64,000 bases of DNA from JASLBX01 sp036373915 (GTDB taxonomy: Bacteria > Actinomycetota > Actinomycetes > Jiangellales > Jiangellaceae): the NCBI GenBank assembly GCA_036373915.1, contig DASUUU010000159.1:22920-86919 (forward strand), in the 5' to 3' direction. The notes below the pieces were generated by a model. It ran no database searches, was not told the origin of the DNA, and worked only from the letters and a program-made list of their open reading frames with translations. Below are positions 15,457-23,200 of this stretch, in pieces. The translations under genes were made by a program, and so were the position numbers. How positions within the stretch are numbered: position 1 is the stretch's first letter; every line of letters begins with the position of its first letter.

Positions 15457-16791
15457 TCAGTCGAGGTAGTCGCGCAGGACCTGCGAGCGCGACGGGTGCC
15501 GCAACTTGGACATCGTCTTGGACTCGATCTGCCTTATCCGCTCGCGAGTGACGCCGTAGACCTTGCCGATCTCGTCAAGCGTCTTGGGCTGCCCGTCGGT
15601 GAGGCCGAACCGCATCGACACCACGCCGGCCTCGCGCTCGGACAGCGTGTCCAGCACGGCGTGCAACTGCTCCTGAAGCAGCGTGAACGACACCGCCTCG
15701 GCCGGGACGATCGCCTCGGAGTCCTCGATCAGGTCACCGAACTCCGAATCGCCGTCCTCGCCGAGTGGCGTGTGCAGCGAGATGGGCTCGCGGCCGTACT
15801 TCTGGACCTCGACGACCTTCTCCGGCGTCATGTCCAGCTCCTTGGCCAGCTCCTCGGGAGTGGGTTCGCGGCCGAGGTCCTGCAGCATCTGGCGCTGCAC
15901 CCGGGCCAGCTTGTTGATGACCTCGACCATGTGGACCGGGATGCGGATGGTCCGCGCCTGGTCGGCCATGGCCCGAGTGATCGCCTGCCGGATCCACCAG
16001 GTCGCGTAGGTAGAGAACTTGTAGCCCTTGGTGTAGTCGAACTTCTCGACCGCGCGGATCAAGCCCAGGTTGCCCTCCTGGATCAGGTCCAGGAACAACA
16101 TCCCGCGCCCGGTGTAGCGCTTGGCGAGACTGACGACGAGCCGAAGGTTCGCCTCGAGCAGGTGGTTCTTCGCTCGGCGCCCGTCTTCGGCGATCCAGGT
16201 GAGTTCCTCGCGGAGCTTGGGGCCGAGGGTGTCTCCCGCACGGGCCAGCTTCTCCTCCGCGAACAAGCCAGCCTCGATGCGCTTGGCGAGCTCGACCTCC
16301 TGCTCGGCGTTCAGCAGTGGCACCTTGCCGATCTGCTTCAGGTAATCCTTGACCGGATCCGCGGTGGCGCCCGCGACGACGACTTGCTGCTCGGGCTCGT
16401 CGCTGTCGTCGTCCTCGGAGTAGACGAAACCTTCCTCCTGCGGGCCGACGCCTTCAGTCGCGGCGAGCTCTTCAGGCGTGGGTTCGCCCGACTCGGCCAC
16501 CAGCTCGACCACGTCGACCGGGGCGGTGCCGTCGGTCGCGCTCACTGGTGCGGCCTTCTTGGCCGGCGCTGCCTTACCGCTGCCCTTGCCGGCCGGCTTG
16601 GTCTTGCCGTGCTTGGCAGCGGCGCCCTTGTCGGCAGCCGGCTTAGCCGCCTTCTTACTGCCGGACTTGGCGCCGGTGGTGGCCACCGTGACCGTGCCGG
16701 CCCGGCGCGAACTCGCGGCTACGTTCCGGCTGCGGGCAGGCGTCGTCAATTCTTCTGCGGCGGGCTTGGGGCGGGACGGGCTCGGCGACAC
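15457..16791 (-). CDS. rpoD: principal RNA polymerase sigma factor (HrdB/SigA type)
   Basis: A 444-residue group 1 sigma factor. An Ala/Lys/Pro-rich N-terminus (about 100 residues) and an acidic stretch precede region 1.2 ('DPVKDYLKQIG'). Region 2 follows with 'LRLVVSLAKRYTGRG', 'FLDLIQEGNLGLIRAVEKFD' and the -10-recognition helix 'YKFSTYATWWIRQAITRAM'. Region 3 has 'RIPVHMVEVINKL', and region 4 the -35 helix-turn-helix 'VTRERIRQIESKTMSKLRH'. These segments are nearly invariant in SigA/HrdB proteins. The GTG start has AGAGGT upstream. The leader contains a candidate sigma-R-type promoter overlapping a TACAAT element. This gene should set promoter use for most of the chromosome. Confidence 0.96.
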   Translation of the reverse strand: MSPSPSRPKPAAEELTTPARSRNVAASSRRAGTVTVATTGAKSGSKKAAKPAADKGAAAKHGKTKPAGKGSGKAAPAKKAAPVSATDGTAPVDVVELVAESGEPTPEELAATEGVGPQEEGFVYSEDDDSDEPEQQVVVAGATADPVKDYLKQIGKVPLLNAEQEVELAKRIEAGLFAEEKLARAGDTLGPKLREELTWIAEDGRRAKNHLLEANLRLVVSLAKRYTGRGMLFLDLIQEGNLGLIRAVEKFDYTKGYKFSTYATWWIRQAITRAMADQARTIRIPVHMVEVINKLARVQRQMLQDLGREPTPEELAKELDMTPEKVVEVQKYGREPISLHTPLGEDGDSEFGDLIEDSEAIVPAEAVSFTLLQEQLHAVLDTLSEREAGVVSMRFGLTDGQPKTLDEIGKVYGVTRERIRQIESKTMSKLRHPSRSQVLRDYLD

Positions 16792-16852
16792 GAACGACCT
16801 CTCGACGTCTCAGGGGCTTCGGCGGCGGCGGTACGGACCACAACAGCCAACA

Positions 16853-16880
16853 CAACATTGTAGAACGGCCAATAGTTCCC
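16853..16880 (-). promoter_or_regulatory. candidate sigma-R-like promoter of rpoD overlapping a TACAAT -10 element
   Basis: On the minus strand GGGAAC (16880-16875) is followed after exactly 18 bases by GTTG (16856-16853), the spacing of thiol-oxidative-stress sigma-R/SigH promoters (GGGAAT-N18/19-GTT). TACAAT at 16862-16857 gives an overlapping housekeeping -10. Both lie about 60 bases before the GTG start. Confidence 0.55.
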
Positions 16881-16956
16881 GTGCGCGGCGCACGTCACGC
16901 ACCAGTTAACCGTAGCCCGAGAATCCGCTGGAATGAACGACGTGCCGGTTTCCGAG

Positions 16957-17544
16957 TCAGGATGTCGCCTTGGCAGCCTTGGCGGCCGCCTTCATCTGCT
17001 TCTTGTACTCGCGTACTCGGGCCAGGCTGCCGTCGTCGGTGATGTCGGCCACCGAGCGGAACACACCCGGCTCGCCGTACGCCCCCGTGGCCTCGCGCCA
17101 ACCCGCCGGCTGCACCCCGAGTTGCTTTGCCAGCAGGGCTGCGAAGATCTGCGCCTTCTGCTTGCCGAAACCGGGCAGCCTGCCGAGCCGCTTGACCAGG
17201 TCGGCGCCATCGGCCGCGCCGGTCCATACGGCGGCCGCGTCGCCGCCGTACTCGTCGACGAGGTACCGGCACAGCTGCTGGGTCCGGTTGGCCATCGACC
17301 CCGGGAACCGGTGTAGCGCCGGCGGTGTGGAGAACAGGGTGGCGAGTTCGTCGGAGTCGTACTCGGCGATCTGCGCCGCGTCCAGCCGATCCGTACCGAG
17401 CCGCTCGGCCAACCGGTACGGCGCCCCGAACGCCCACTCCATGGGAACCTGCTGGTCGAGCAGCATGCCGATGAGCAACGCGAGCGGATCGGTGGACAGC
17501 AGCTGGTCGGCTGGCTCGTCAGTGGCGAGGTACAACGTCGGCAT
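16957..17544 (-). CDS. HhH-GPD-type base excision DNA repair protein
   Basis: A 195-residue helix-hairpin-helix glycosylase-like protein. 'LLIGMLLDQQVPMEWAFGAP' is the conserved N-terminal helix, and 'LVKRLGRLPGFGKQKAQIFA' is the hairpin with its Gly-x-Gly turn. No iron-sulfur cluster cysteines follow, so it is not an EndoIII/MutY type. Actinobacteria commonly carry this compact family. It is presumed to excise damaged bases, but lesion specificity is unknown, and I do not see a clear catalytic aspartate in the position usual for AlkA-like enzymes. It follows the universal stress protein gene by 14 bases, with AGGGAG before its start, so the two form an operon. Confidence 0.8.
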   Translation of the reverse strand: MPTLYLATDEPADQLLSTDPLALLIGMLLDQQVPMEWAFGAPYRLAERLGTDRLDAAQIAEYDSDELATLFSTPPALHRFPGSMANRTQQLCRYLVDEYGGDAAAVWTGAADGADLVKRLGRLPGFGKQKAQIFAALLAKQLGVQPAGWREATGAYGEPGVFRSVADITDDGSLARVREYKKQMKAAAKAAKATS

Positions 17545-17558
17545 GGCTGACAGGCTCC

Positions 17559-17969
17559 CTAATCCGATTCACCGGCTTTCACCGACAGTACCGGGCATGG
17601 TGCGTCCAGCAGGATGCGCTGGGCGTTGCTGCCGAGGATGAGCTTGCCGACCGGGCTGCGCCGGCGCAGCCCGATGACGATGAACTCCGCCGAGGTCTCC
17701 TGAGCGACGGCGACCAGGTCCTCGGCGACGTCGAGACCCCGGACCAATTGGCGGACCTCTCCCTCGACTCCAGCCTCCGCGAGCTTCGCCCGGACAGCAT
17801 CCAGCTCCGCCTCGGAGTCGACGGCGTCCTCGGCGTCGAAGTCGCGGCCACCTCGTGCGGAATTGATCACAACAAGCCGTGAGCCGCGGAGCCTGGCTTC
17901 TTCGACGGCGCGGCGCAACGCCGCCCGGCCCTCGGGCTTGGGGACGTACCCGACGACGATCGTGGTCAT
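17559..17969 (-). CDS. universal stress protein (UspA family)
   Basis: A 136-residue single-domain Usp. It begins 'MTTIVVGYVPKPEGRAALRR', and the C-terminal ATP-binding motif 'GLRRRSPVGKLILGSNAQRI' fits G-2x-G-9x-G(S/N), with 'CPVLSVK' at the end. This predicts an ATP-binding Usp that probably dimerises. AAAGGAG precedes the ATG. It heads a two-gene unit with the HhH-GPD repair protein and is divergent from the DNA polymerase IV gene, so the three flank one promoter region with a stress/repair theme. Confidence 0.88.
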   Translation of the reverse strand: MTTIVVGYVPKPEGRAALRRAVEEARLRGSRLVVINSARGGRDFDAEDAVDSEAELDAVRAKLAEAGVEGEVRQLVRGLDVAEDLVAVAQETSAEFIVIGLRRRSPVGKLILGSNAQRILLDAPCPVLSVKAGESD

Positions 17970-18034
17970 CGCATCTGCTCCTTTGCAAGGTTCGAGTCCC
18001 GCCGAACGCTACTGCACTCCAGCGTTGCGAGACC

Positions 18035-19432
18035 ATGACCATCGTGCAGAACGTCGTGAGAACCGAGCCGAGCGTGCTCCACGTCGACCTCGACGCGTTC
18101 TTCGCGGCGGTGGAACAGCGCGACAAGCCGTCCCTGCGCGGGCGGCCGGTGATCGTCGGCGGTCTCGGTCCACGGGGTGTGGTCTCGACGGCCTCGTACG
18201 AGGCGCGCAGGTACGGCGTGCGGTCGGCGATGTCGATGGCCGAAGCTCGTTCACGCTGCCCGCACGCCGCGTTCCTGGCTGGACGCTTTCGCGCCTACCG
18301 GGCGGCGAGCGAGACTGTGATGGCCGCGCTCCGGGAGCTCTCGCCCGTGATCGAGCCGCTGTCCCTGGACGAAGCCTTCGTCGACCTGGCCGCCGGACCC
18401 AGCCACGAGCTGACCTCGGCGGGTGTGCGCGCGCTCGGCGGACGGCTCCGCACGGCGATACACGAGCGCACCGGGCTCACCGCGAGCGTCGGCGCCGCAA
18501 CCTCCAAGCTGCTCGCGAAGATCGCGTCGGAGCAGGCCAAGCCGGACGGCCTGGTCGTGGTCGAGCCTGGTACCGAACTGGCCGTGCTGCACCCACTGCC
18601 GGTCCGCGCCCTCCCCGGGATCGGGCCGGCCACGGGCGAACGGCTCGCCCGTCTCGGCGTGCGGACGATCGGCGACCTGGCGGCCGTCACGGAAGAGGAG
18701 TTGGTCAACCTGCTGGGTGAGGCCCACGGGCGGTCGCTGCACCGGCTGTCCTATGCGCAGGACGACCGCCCGGTCTCGGCGGAGCGGGAGACCAAGTCGG
18801 CGAGCATCGAGGACACCTTCGACCAGGACATCACCGACCGCGCCCTGCTCGTGGCGCTCATCGGCCGGATGGCGACCAGGCTCACCGGCCGGCTGCGGGC
18901 GTCCGGCCAGTCGGGCCGCACCGTGACGCTGAAGGTCCGGCTGCACGATTTCACCACCCTGTCGCGCTCGGCGACCCTTCCCGGACCGACCGACGACGAA
19001 CGCGTGGTCCGCCGCGTGGCTGCCCGCCTGCTCGAAGAGATCGACACGACTGGAGGGATCCGCTTGCTCGGAGTCGGCCTCGCCGGTCTAGCCGACTGGG
19101 TGCAGGAGGACCTGTTCACCGATCAGGACGCACTGCTCGGCGGCGACGATGCGCCGATCGAGTCGGCCGCACCGGACGGCGGCGAGGATCCGGCAGCTTC
19201 GGGCACGCCGGACGGTGTCGAGCCGGTGGACCGCGATCCGGCAGAGTTGGTGCACTCCCCCCGGCGCTGGACACCCGGGATGGACGTCCGGCACACCGAG
19301 TTCGGCCCGGGCTGGGTGTGGGGCGCCGGGCTCGGGAGGGTCACAGTCCGCTTCGAGACGGCCGACACGGGACCCGGACCTGTTCGCACCTTCGCAGATG
19401 ACGACCCCGCCCTGTCCGCTGTGCCCGGCTAG
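18035..19432 (+). CDS. dinB: DNA polymerase IV (Y family) with actinobacterial C-terminal extension
   Basis: A 465-residue translesion polymerase. The palm motif 'VLHVDLDAFFAAVEQ' supplies the first metal-binding Asp and 'SLDEAFVDL' the second acidic pair. 'YEARRYGVRSAMS' and 'LPGIGPATGERL' (thumb HhH) are standard. The little-finger domain ends near residue 370. About 90 more residues follow: an acidic linker, then 'MDVRHTEFGPGWVWGAGLG' and 'VTVRFET', a Tudor/SH3-like module also seen on actinobacterial DinB proteins and reminiscent of the UvrD C-terminus. No beta-clamp motif is obvious by eye. I start at the ATG at 18035. No SOS box was found upstream. Confidence 0.9.
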   Translation: MTIVQNVVRTEPSVLHVDLDAFFAAVEQRDKPSLRGRPVIVGGLGPRGVVSTASYEARRYGVRSAMSMAEARSRCPHAAFLAGRFRAYRAASETVMAALRELSPVIEPLSLDEAFVDLAAGPSHELTSAGVRALGGRLRTAIHERTGLTASVGAATSKLLAKIASEQAKPDGLVVVEPGTELAVLHPLPVRALPGIGPATGERLARLGVRTIGDLAAVTEEELVNLLGEAHGRSLHRLSYAQDDRPVSAERETKSASIEDTFDQDITDRALLVALIGRMATRLTGRLRASGQSGRTVTLKVRLHDFTTLSRSATLPGPTDDERVVRRVAARLLEEIDTTGGIRLLGVGLAGLADWVQEDLFTDQDALLGGDDAPIESAAPDGGEDPAASGTPDGVEPVDRDPAELVHSPRRWTPGMDVRHTEFGPGWVWGAGLGRVTVRFETADTGPGPVRTFADDDPALSAVPG

Positions 19433-19508
19433 GGCTTTCGTCGCCTCGGACCGGGCCGGCACCGCGCCCTGACGATCCCCATCGACCGGTCCCGGGCACA
19501 GTTGTTTA

Positions 19509-19534
19509 GTCAGCTCTCAGAAAGGCCAGGCACA
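19509..19534 (+). promoter_or_regulatory. mprA-like promoter with candidate autoregulatory site
   Basis: GTCAGCTCT at 19509-19517 is followed by CAG and recurs as GTCAGCTCT before the pepD-like gene (21621). CACACT lies seven bases before the ATG at 19544, as a leaderless -10. Confidence 0.4.
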
Positions 19535-19543
19535 CTGAACAGC

Positions 19544-20227
19544 ATGCAGGTGCTGGTCGTCGACGACGATCCGGCGGTGCGCGAGTCGCTCCGCCGTTCG
19601 CTGACGTTCAACGGCTACGACGTTGGGCTGGCCGCAGACGGCGAGCAGGCGCTTCGATCGATCGCGGCCCGGCGCCCCGACGTGGTCGTCCTCGACGTGA
19701 TGATGCCCAACCTCGACGGGCTGGCCACCTGCCGGGCGTTGCGTGCGGCCGGCGACGATGTGCCGGTGCTCATGCTGACGGCCCGCGACGACGTGTCCGA
19801 TCGGGTGGCCGGCCTGGACGCCGGGGCGGACGACTACCTCCCCAAGCCGTTCGCGCTCGAAGAACTGCTGGCCCGGCTGCGCGCGCTGCTGCGCCGGACC
19901 GCCACGAGCGGGCCTGCGGCCAATACTCTGCAACTGGCCGACCTCTCCCTTGACCCGGCAACGCGAGAGGTCTACCGCGGCGACCGGCGGGTGCGGCTCA
20001 CCCGCACCGAGTTCAACCTGCTCGAGCTACTGCTAAGGCATCCCCGGCAGGTGCTCACCCGCGAACGCATCCTCGAAGAGGTCTGGGGGTACGACTTCCC
20101 CACGACGGCCAACTCGCTCGAGGTGTACGTCGGATACCTGCGGCGCAAGACCGAAGCAGAGGGCGAGCCGCGCCTCATCCACACGGTGCGAGGCGTCGGC
20201 TACGTTGCCAGAGAGACGCCACCGTGA
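19544..20227 (+). CDS. mprA: OmpR-family response regulator, MprA-like
   Basis: A 227-residue response regulator. The receiver domain has D51 as phospho-acceptor ('VVVLDVMMPNLDG'), acidic pocket 'VVDDDP' and the conserved Lys in 'YLPKPF'. The winged-helix DNA-binding domain spans about residues 130-225 ('LTRTEFNLLELLLRHPRQVL' and 'VYVGYLRRKTE'). The gene order regulator, kinase, PepD-type protease is that of mycobacterial mprA-mprB-pepD, an envelope-stress system. The start at 19544 follows a candidate leaderless -10; an earlier ATG at 19502 is less likely. Its stop overlaps the kinase start by four bases. Confidence 0.88.
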   Translation: MQVLVVDDDPAVRESLRRSLTFNGYDVGLAADGEQALRSIAARRPDVVVLDVMMPNLDGLATCRALRAAGDDVPVLMLTARDDVSDRVAGLDAGADDYLPKPFALEELLARLRALLRRTATSGPAANTLQLADLSLDPATREVYRGDRRVRLTRTEFNLLELLLRHPRQVLTRERILEEVWGYDFPTTANSLEVYVGYLRRKTEAEGEPRLIHTVRGVGYVARETPP

Positions 20228-21636
20228 GCAAGCTGAGGGAGTTGCTCGACCGGGCTCCCGTTGCGCGCGTCCGCGAAAGTGTCCGGCGGATGCCGCTGCG
20301 CCGCCGGATCGGCGTGCTCGCCGCGCTGGGCGTGGGCCTCGCCGTTCTGATCACCGCGATGGCCGCGTACTGGACGGTCCGGGTGCAGCTGACCCAGAGC
20401 GTGGACGAGGACCTGCTCGCGCGTGCATACGCGGCCGTTCCCGGGCCCCTGGGCAACCCCTCCGAGCTCGATCGGCTCACGCCAGACCCGTTCATCGCGG
20501 CAGGTCTGCGTGTGGCGCTCGTGCGTTCCGATGGGGTCACGACCTTCCCTCGCGGCCACGCGCCGCCACTGGGCGAACACGAGCTCGCGGTCGCACAGGG
20601 CAGCTCCGAGCAGAGCGTCCGGACGACGCTGCTGGAGGGCGAGTCCTTCCGCGTCGTGGCGGTTCCGGCCGCATCGGACTTCGCGCTGGTGCTGGCCCAG
20701 TCCACCGCAACCGTGGACCGTGTTCTCGACCAACTCGGGCTGGTATCGGTGATTGCGGGCGGGGTCGGCATCGGCCTGGCGTCCTGGGCGGGAGCGTCGA
20801 TCGCCAGGGCCGGCCTGCGACCGGTGGAACGTCTCACCGCGGTGGCCGAGCACGTGGCCGCGACAGGTGAGCTCGACCCGATCGAAGTTCGGGGCGACGA
20901 CGAGATCGCACGTCTCACCCACGCCTTCAACGCCATGTTGTCCGCGCTGGACGAGGCCCGCACCCGCCAACGCCGGCTGGTGGCCGACGCCGGTCACGAA
21001 CTGCGAACCCCGTTGACCAGCCTGCGGACGAATCTCGACCTGCTGGCCCAGAGCGACCGCGAGGGCGGGCTGGACGGCGCCGAGCGCGCGGAGCTCATCG
21101 ACGACGTCAGCGCGCAGATCACCGAACTGTCCACGCTCGTGACGGACCTGATGGAGCTGTCCCGCGAGGATGCGCCGCAAACCGACCTCCAGAGCATCGA
21201 TCTAGCCGACGTCGTGGGAGATGCGCTGAGCCGGGTCCGCCGCCGCGCGCCGCACATCACGTTCTCCGCGGACCTGCGGCCCTGGCTCCTCGAGGGCGAT
21301 GCCCAGCTGCTTGGCCGGGCGGCCACGAACCTGTTGGACAACGCGGCCAAGTGGAGCCCACCCGGAGGCACCGTCTGGGTCTCACTGCGAGACGGTGTGC
21401 TCGAGGTCGACGACGAGGGTCCGGGCATCGCCGAGGACGACATGCCACACGTCTTCGAGCGCTTCTACCGCTCCAGCGAGGCCCGCGGCCGCCCGGGATC
21501 CGGCCTCGGCCTGGCCATCGTGCGGACCGCCGCCCAGCGCCACGGCGGGCAGGTGACCGCGAGCCGTGCACCGACCGGCGGGGCACGGCTGACAATGAGC
21601 CTGCCCGGCCACAATTCTTCGTCAGCTCTAGTGTGA
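20224..21636 (+). CDS. mprB: sensor histidine kinase, MprB-like
   Basis: A 470-residue membrane histidine kinase. One transmembrane helix lies at about residues 29-50 and a second near 171-192; between them is a ~120-residue extracytoplasmic sensor. HAMP follows, then the HisKA segment with H258 in 'DAGHELRTPLTSLRTN', then HATPase_c motifs 'NLLDNAAKW', 'VDDEGPGIAEDD' and 'GSGLGLAIV'. The GTG overlaps the regulator stop (GTGA). In the mycobacterial counterpart the extracytoplasmic domain is controlled by DnaK and PepD; the same wiring is plausible here because the pepD-like gene follows directly. Ligand unknown. Confidence 0.88.
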   Translation: MSKLRELLDRAPVARVRESVRRMPLRRRIGVLAALGVGLAVLITAMAAYWTVRVQLTQSVDEDLLARAYAAVPGPLGNPSELDRLTPDPFIAAGLRVALVRSDGVTTFPRGHAPPLGEHELAVAQGSSEQSVRTTLLEGESFRVVAVPAASDFALVLAQSTATVDRVLDQLGLVSVIAGGVGIGLASWAGASIARAGLRPVERLTAVAEHVAATGELDPIEVRGDDEIARLTHAFNAMLSALDEARTRQRRLVADAGHELRTPLTSLRTNLDLLAQSDREGGLDGAERAELIDDVSAQITELSTLVTDLMELSREDAPQTDLQSIDLADVVGDALSRVRRRAPHITFSADLRPWLLEGDAQLLGRAATNLLDNAAKWSPPGGTVWVSLRDGVLEVDDEGPGIAEDDMPHVFERFYRSSEARGRPGSGLGLAIVRTAAQRHGGQVTASRAPTGGARLTMSLPGHNSSSALV

Positions 21637-21656
21637 ATCTCAGTTCAATCTCAGCC
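21627..21656 (+). promoter_or_regulatory. three 11-bp-phased direct repeats before the pepD-like gene (MprA-box-like)
   Basis: TCTAGTGT (21627), TCTCAGTT (21638) and TCTCAGCC (21649) recur every 11 bases, so the last two are 8-mers separated by three bases, the layout described for MprA boxes. The array overlaps the mprB stop codon and ends 21 bases before the protease start. Confidence 0.55.
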
Positions 21657-21677
21657 TCACCGGGCACGGTGGAACAT

Positions 21678-23078
21678 ATGGACCAGACGACACGCGACAC
21701 CTCCCACGCCGACACCACGCCCGGCACCGGCTGGTCGACCGCCCCGGAGTCGGGCACTGATCTGCCGCGGCGGGACCCATGGGCCACGCGCCCGGCCGAC
21801 GCCGGACCACGGACCGGAGATGCAGCGGGTGAGCTGGCCGCACCACTTGGTGCAGCCGGGGCACCGGCCACCGGTAATCCGGGCATCGGTACTCCGCCAT
21901 CCGAACCGGCGGATGACACTCGGACGGGGACGCGCGCAGAGCCGGGCACCGGCTTCGGCGCTCCGCCTCCGGTGTCCCGCGCCGACGAAACCCCCGGGCC
22001 ACCGGCGCGCCGTGGTACAGCGCTACTGGTGGCGCTGGCGCTCGGAGCGGGTGCGCTGGCCGGCGCGGGTGGAGCTGCGGCGTACGACGCCCTGACCGAC
22101 GATGCTCCCGCTAGCACGCCGAGCAGCAGCCTGGACGAGGGCGACGATGCACCCGCCGATCAGACCACCGCGCCGAGCCTGGACAGCGTCGAGGCGGTGG
22201 CGGACCAGGTCCTGCCGAGTGTCGTGTCGATAAGCGTCGGCCCCGGCGGCGGAAGTGGCGTGATCATCTCATCGGACGGCCAGATCCTGACGAACAATCA
22301 CGTCGTCGAGGCAGCCCGAGGCGGCCAGATGGTGGTGACGTTCCAGGACGGCTCGACAGCGACCGCCGAGGTGGTCGGCACCGATGCGCTCACCGACCTG
22401 GCGGTCATCCAGGCCGACGGGGTGTCCGACCTGCAGGCGGCTGAGCTGGGCCGCTCAGCGGATCTGCAGGTCGGTGAGCAGGTCGTCGCCATCGGCTCGC
22501 CACTCGGCCTGGACGGAACCGTGACGACCGGCATCGTGTCGGCCGTCAACCGGCCCGTGACAGCGGGCGACCAGGCCGCCGGCGGCGTACTCACGGTCTT
22601 CGATGCGATCCAGACCGATGCTCCGATCAACCCTGGCAACTCGGGTGGGCCACTGGTCAACATGTCGGGCCAGGTGGTCGGGATCAACAGCGCCATCGCC
22701 TCGACCAGCGTCAGCGCCGGATCGATCGGACTCGGCTTCGCGATTCCCATCGATCAGGCCACACCCATCGCCGAGGAGCTCATCGACACCGGCCGGGCCA
22801 CTCACGCCCAGATCGGCATCGGAGTGGACAACGCCACGGGCGAGGTGCGCGGTGCCATCGTCCGCGACGTCCGCGCAGGCAGCGCCGCCGAGCAGGCCGG
22901 CTTGGAGAACGGCGACATCGTCACGCACATCGACGATCGTCTCGTCAGTGACGCCGCGTCGCTTATCGCGGCCGTCCGCTCCTACCGACCGGGCGACGAC
23001 GTCGAGCTGACCGTGGTCCGCGACGGCGAGACTGTCACCGTGCCGGTCGCCCTCGGCAGCGACGCCTCGACAACCTAG
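21678..23078 (+). CDS. pepD: trypsin-like serine protease with PDZ domain, PepD/HtrA type
   Basis: A 466-residue membrane-anchored HtrA-family protease. The first ~110 residues are a Pro/Gly/Thr-rich cytoplasmic region. A transmembrane helix spans about 112-136, followed by an acidic linker. The protease domain carries the triad H208 ('TNNHVVEAA'), D240 ('TDLAVIQ') and S322 ('NPGNSGGPL'). A C-terminal PDZ domain has 'GSAAEQAGLENGDIVTHIDD'. PepD in mycobacteria degrades or chaperones misfolded exported proteins and feeds back on MprB. It shares the strand with mprAB, with its own operator-like repeats in front, so it may be transcribed both with and without them. The start is set by the ATG at 21678. 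Confidence 0.9.
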   Translation: MDQTTRDTSHADTTPGTGWSTAPESGTDLPRRDPWATRPADAGPRTGDAAGELAAPLGAAGAPATGNPGIGTPPSEPADDTRTGTRAEPGTGFGAPPPVSRADETPGPPARRGTALLVALALGAGALAGAGGAAAYDALTDDAPASTPSSSLDEGDDAPADQTTAPSLDSVEAVADQVLPSVVSISVGPGGGSGVIISSDGQILTNNHVVEAARGGQMVVTFQDGSTATAEVVGTDALTDLAVIQADGVSDLQAAELGRSADLQVGEQVVAIGSPLGLDGTVTTGIVSAVNRPVTAGDQAAGGVLTVFDAIQTDAPINPGNSGGPLVNMSGQVVGINSAIASTSVSAGSIGLGFAIPIDQATPIAEELIDTGRATHAQIGIGVDNATGEVRGAIVRDVRAGSAAEQAGLENGDIVTHIDDRLVSDAASLIAAVRSYRPGDDVELTVVRDGETVTVPVALGSDASTT

Positions 23079-23102
23079 CCCCTTCCGTTCCCCCTCCCAC
23101 AA

Positions 23103-23148
23103 GATCACGGGCGGTCCAGGTGGCTCCGGCGCCGGACCGCCCGTGATC
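23103..23148 (+). terminator. hairpin terminator after the pepD-like gene
   Basis: Perfect 15-bp inverted repeat, 23103-23117 with 23134-23148, 16-base loop, 25 bases after the pepD stop. No T tract. Confidence 0.75.
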
Positions 23149-23200
23149 GGCTGCCGGGTCACGGCCGGCTGATGTCGGTGGGAGACGGCAGACTGGTCCT

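Noticed and set aside
17989..18003. tRNA T-arm-like sequence GGTTCGAGTCCCGCC
   Set aside because: No acceptor stem, D-arm or anticodon arm can be built upstream; the bases belong to the leader of the universal stress protein gene, whose ribosome site AAAGGAG lies beside it.
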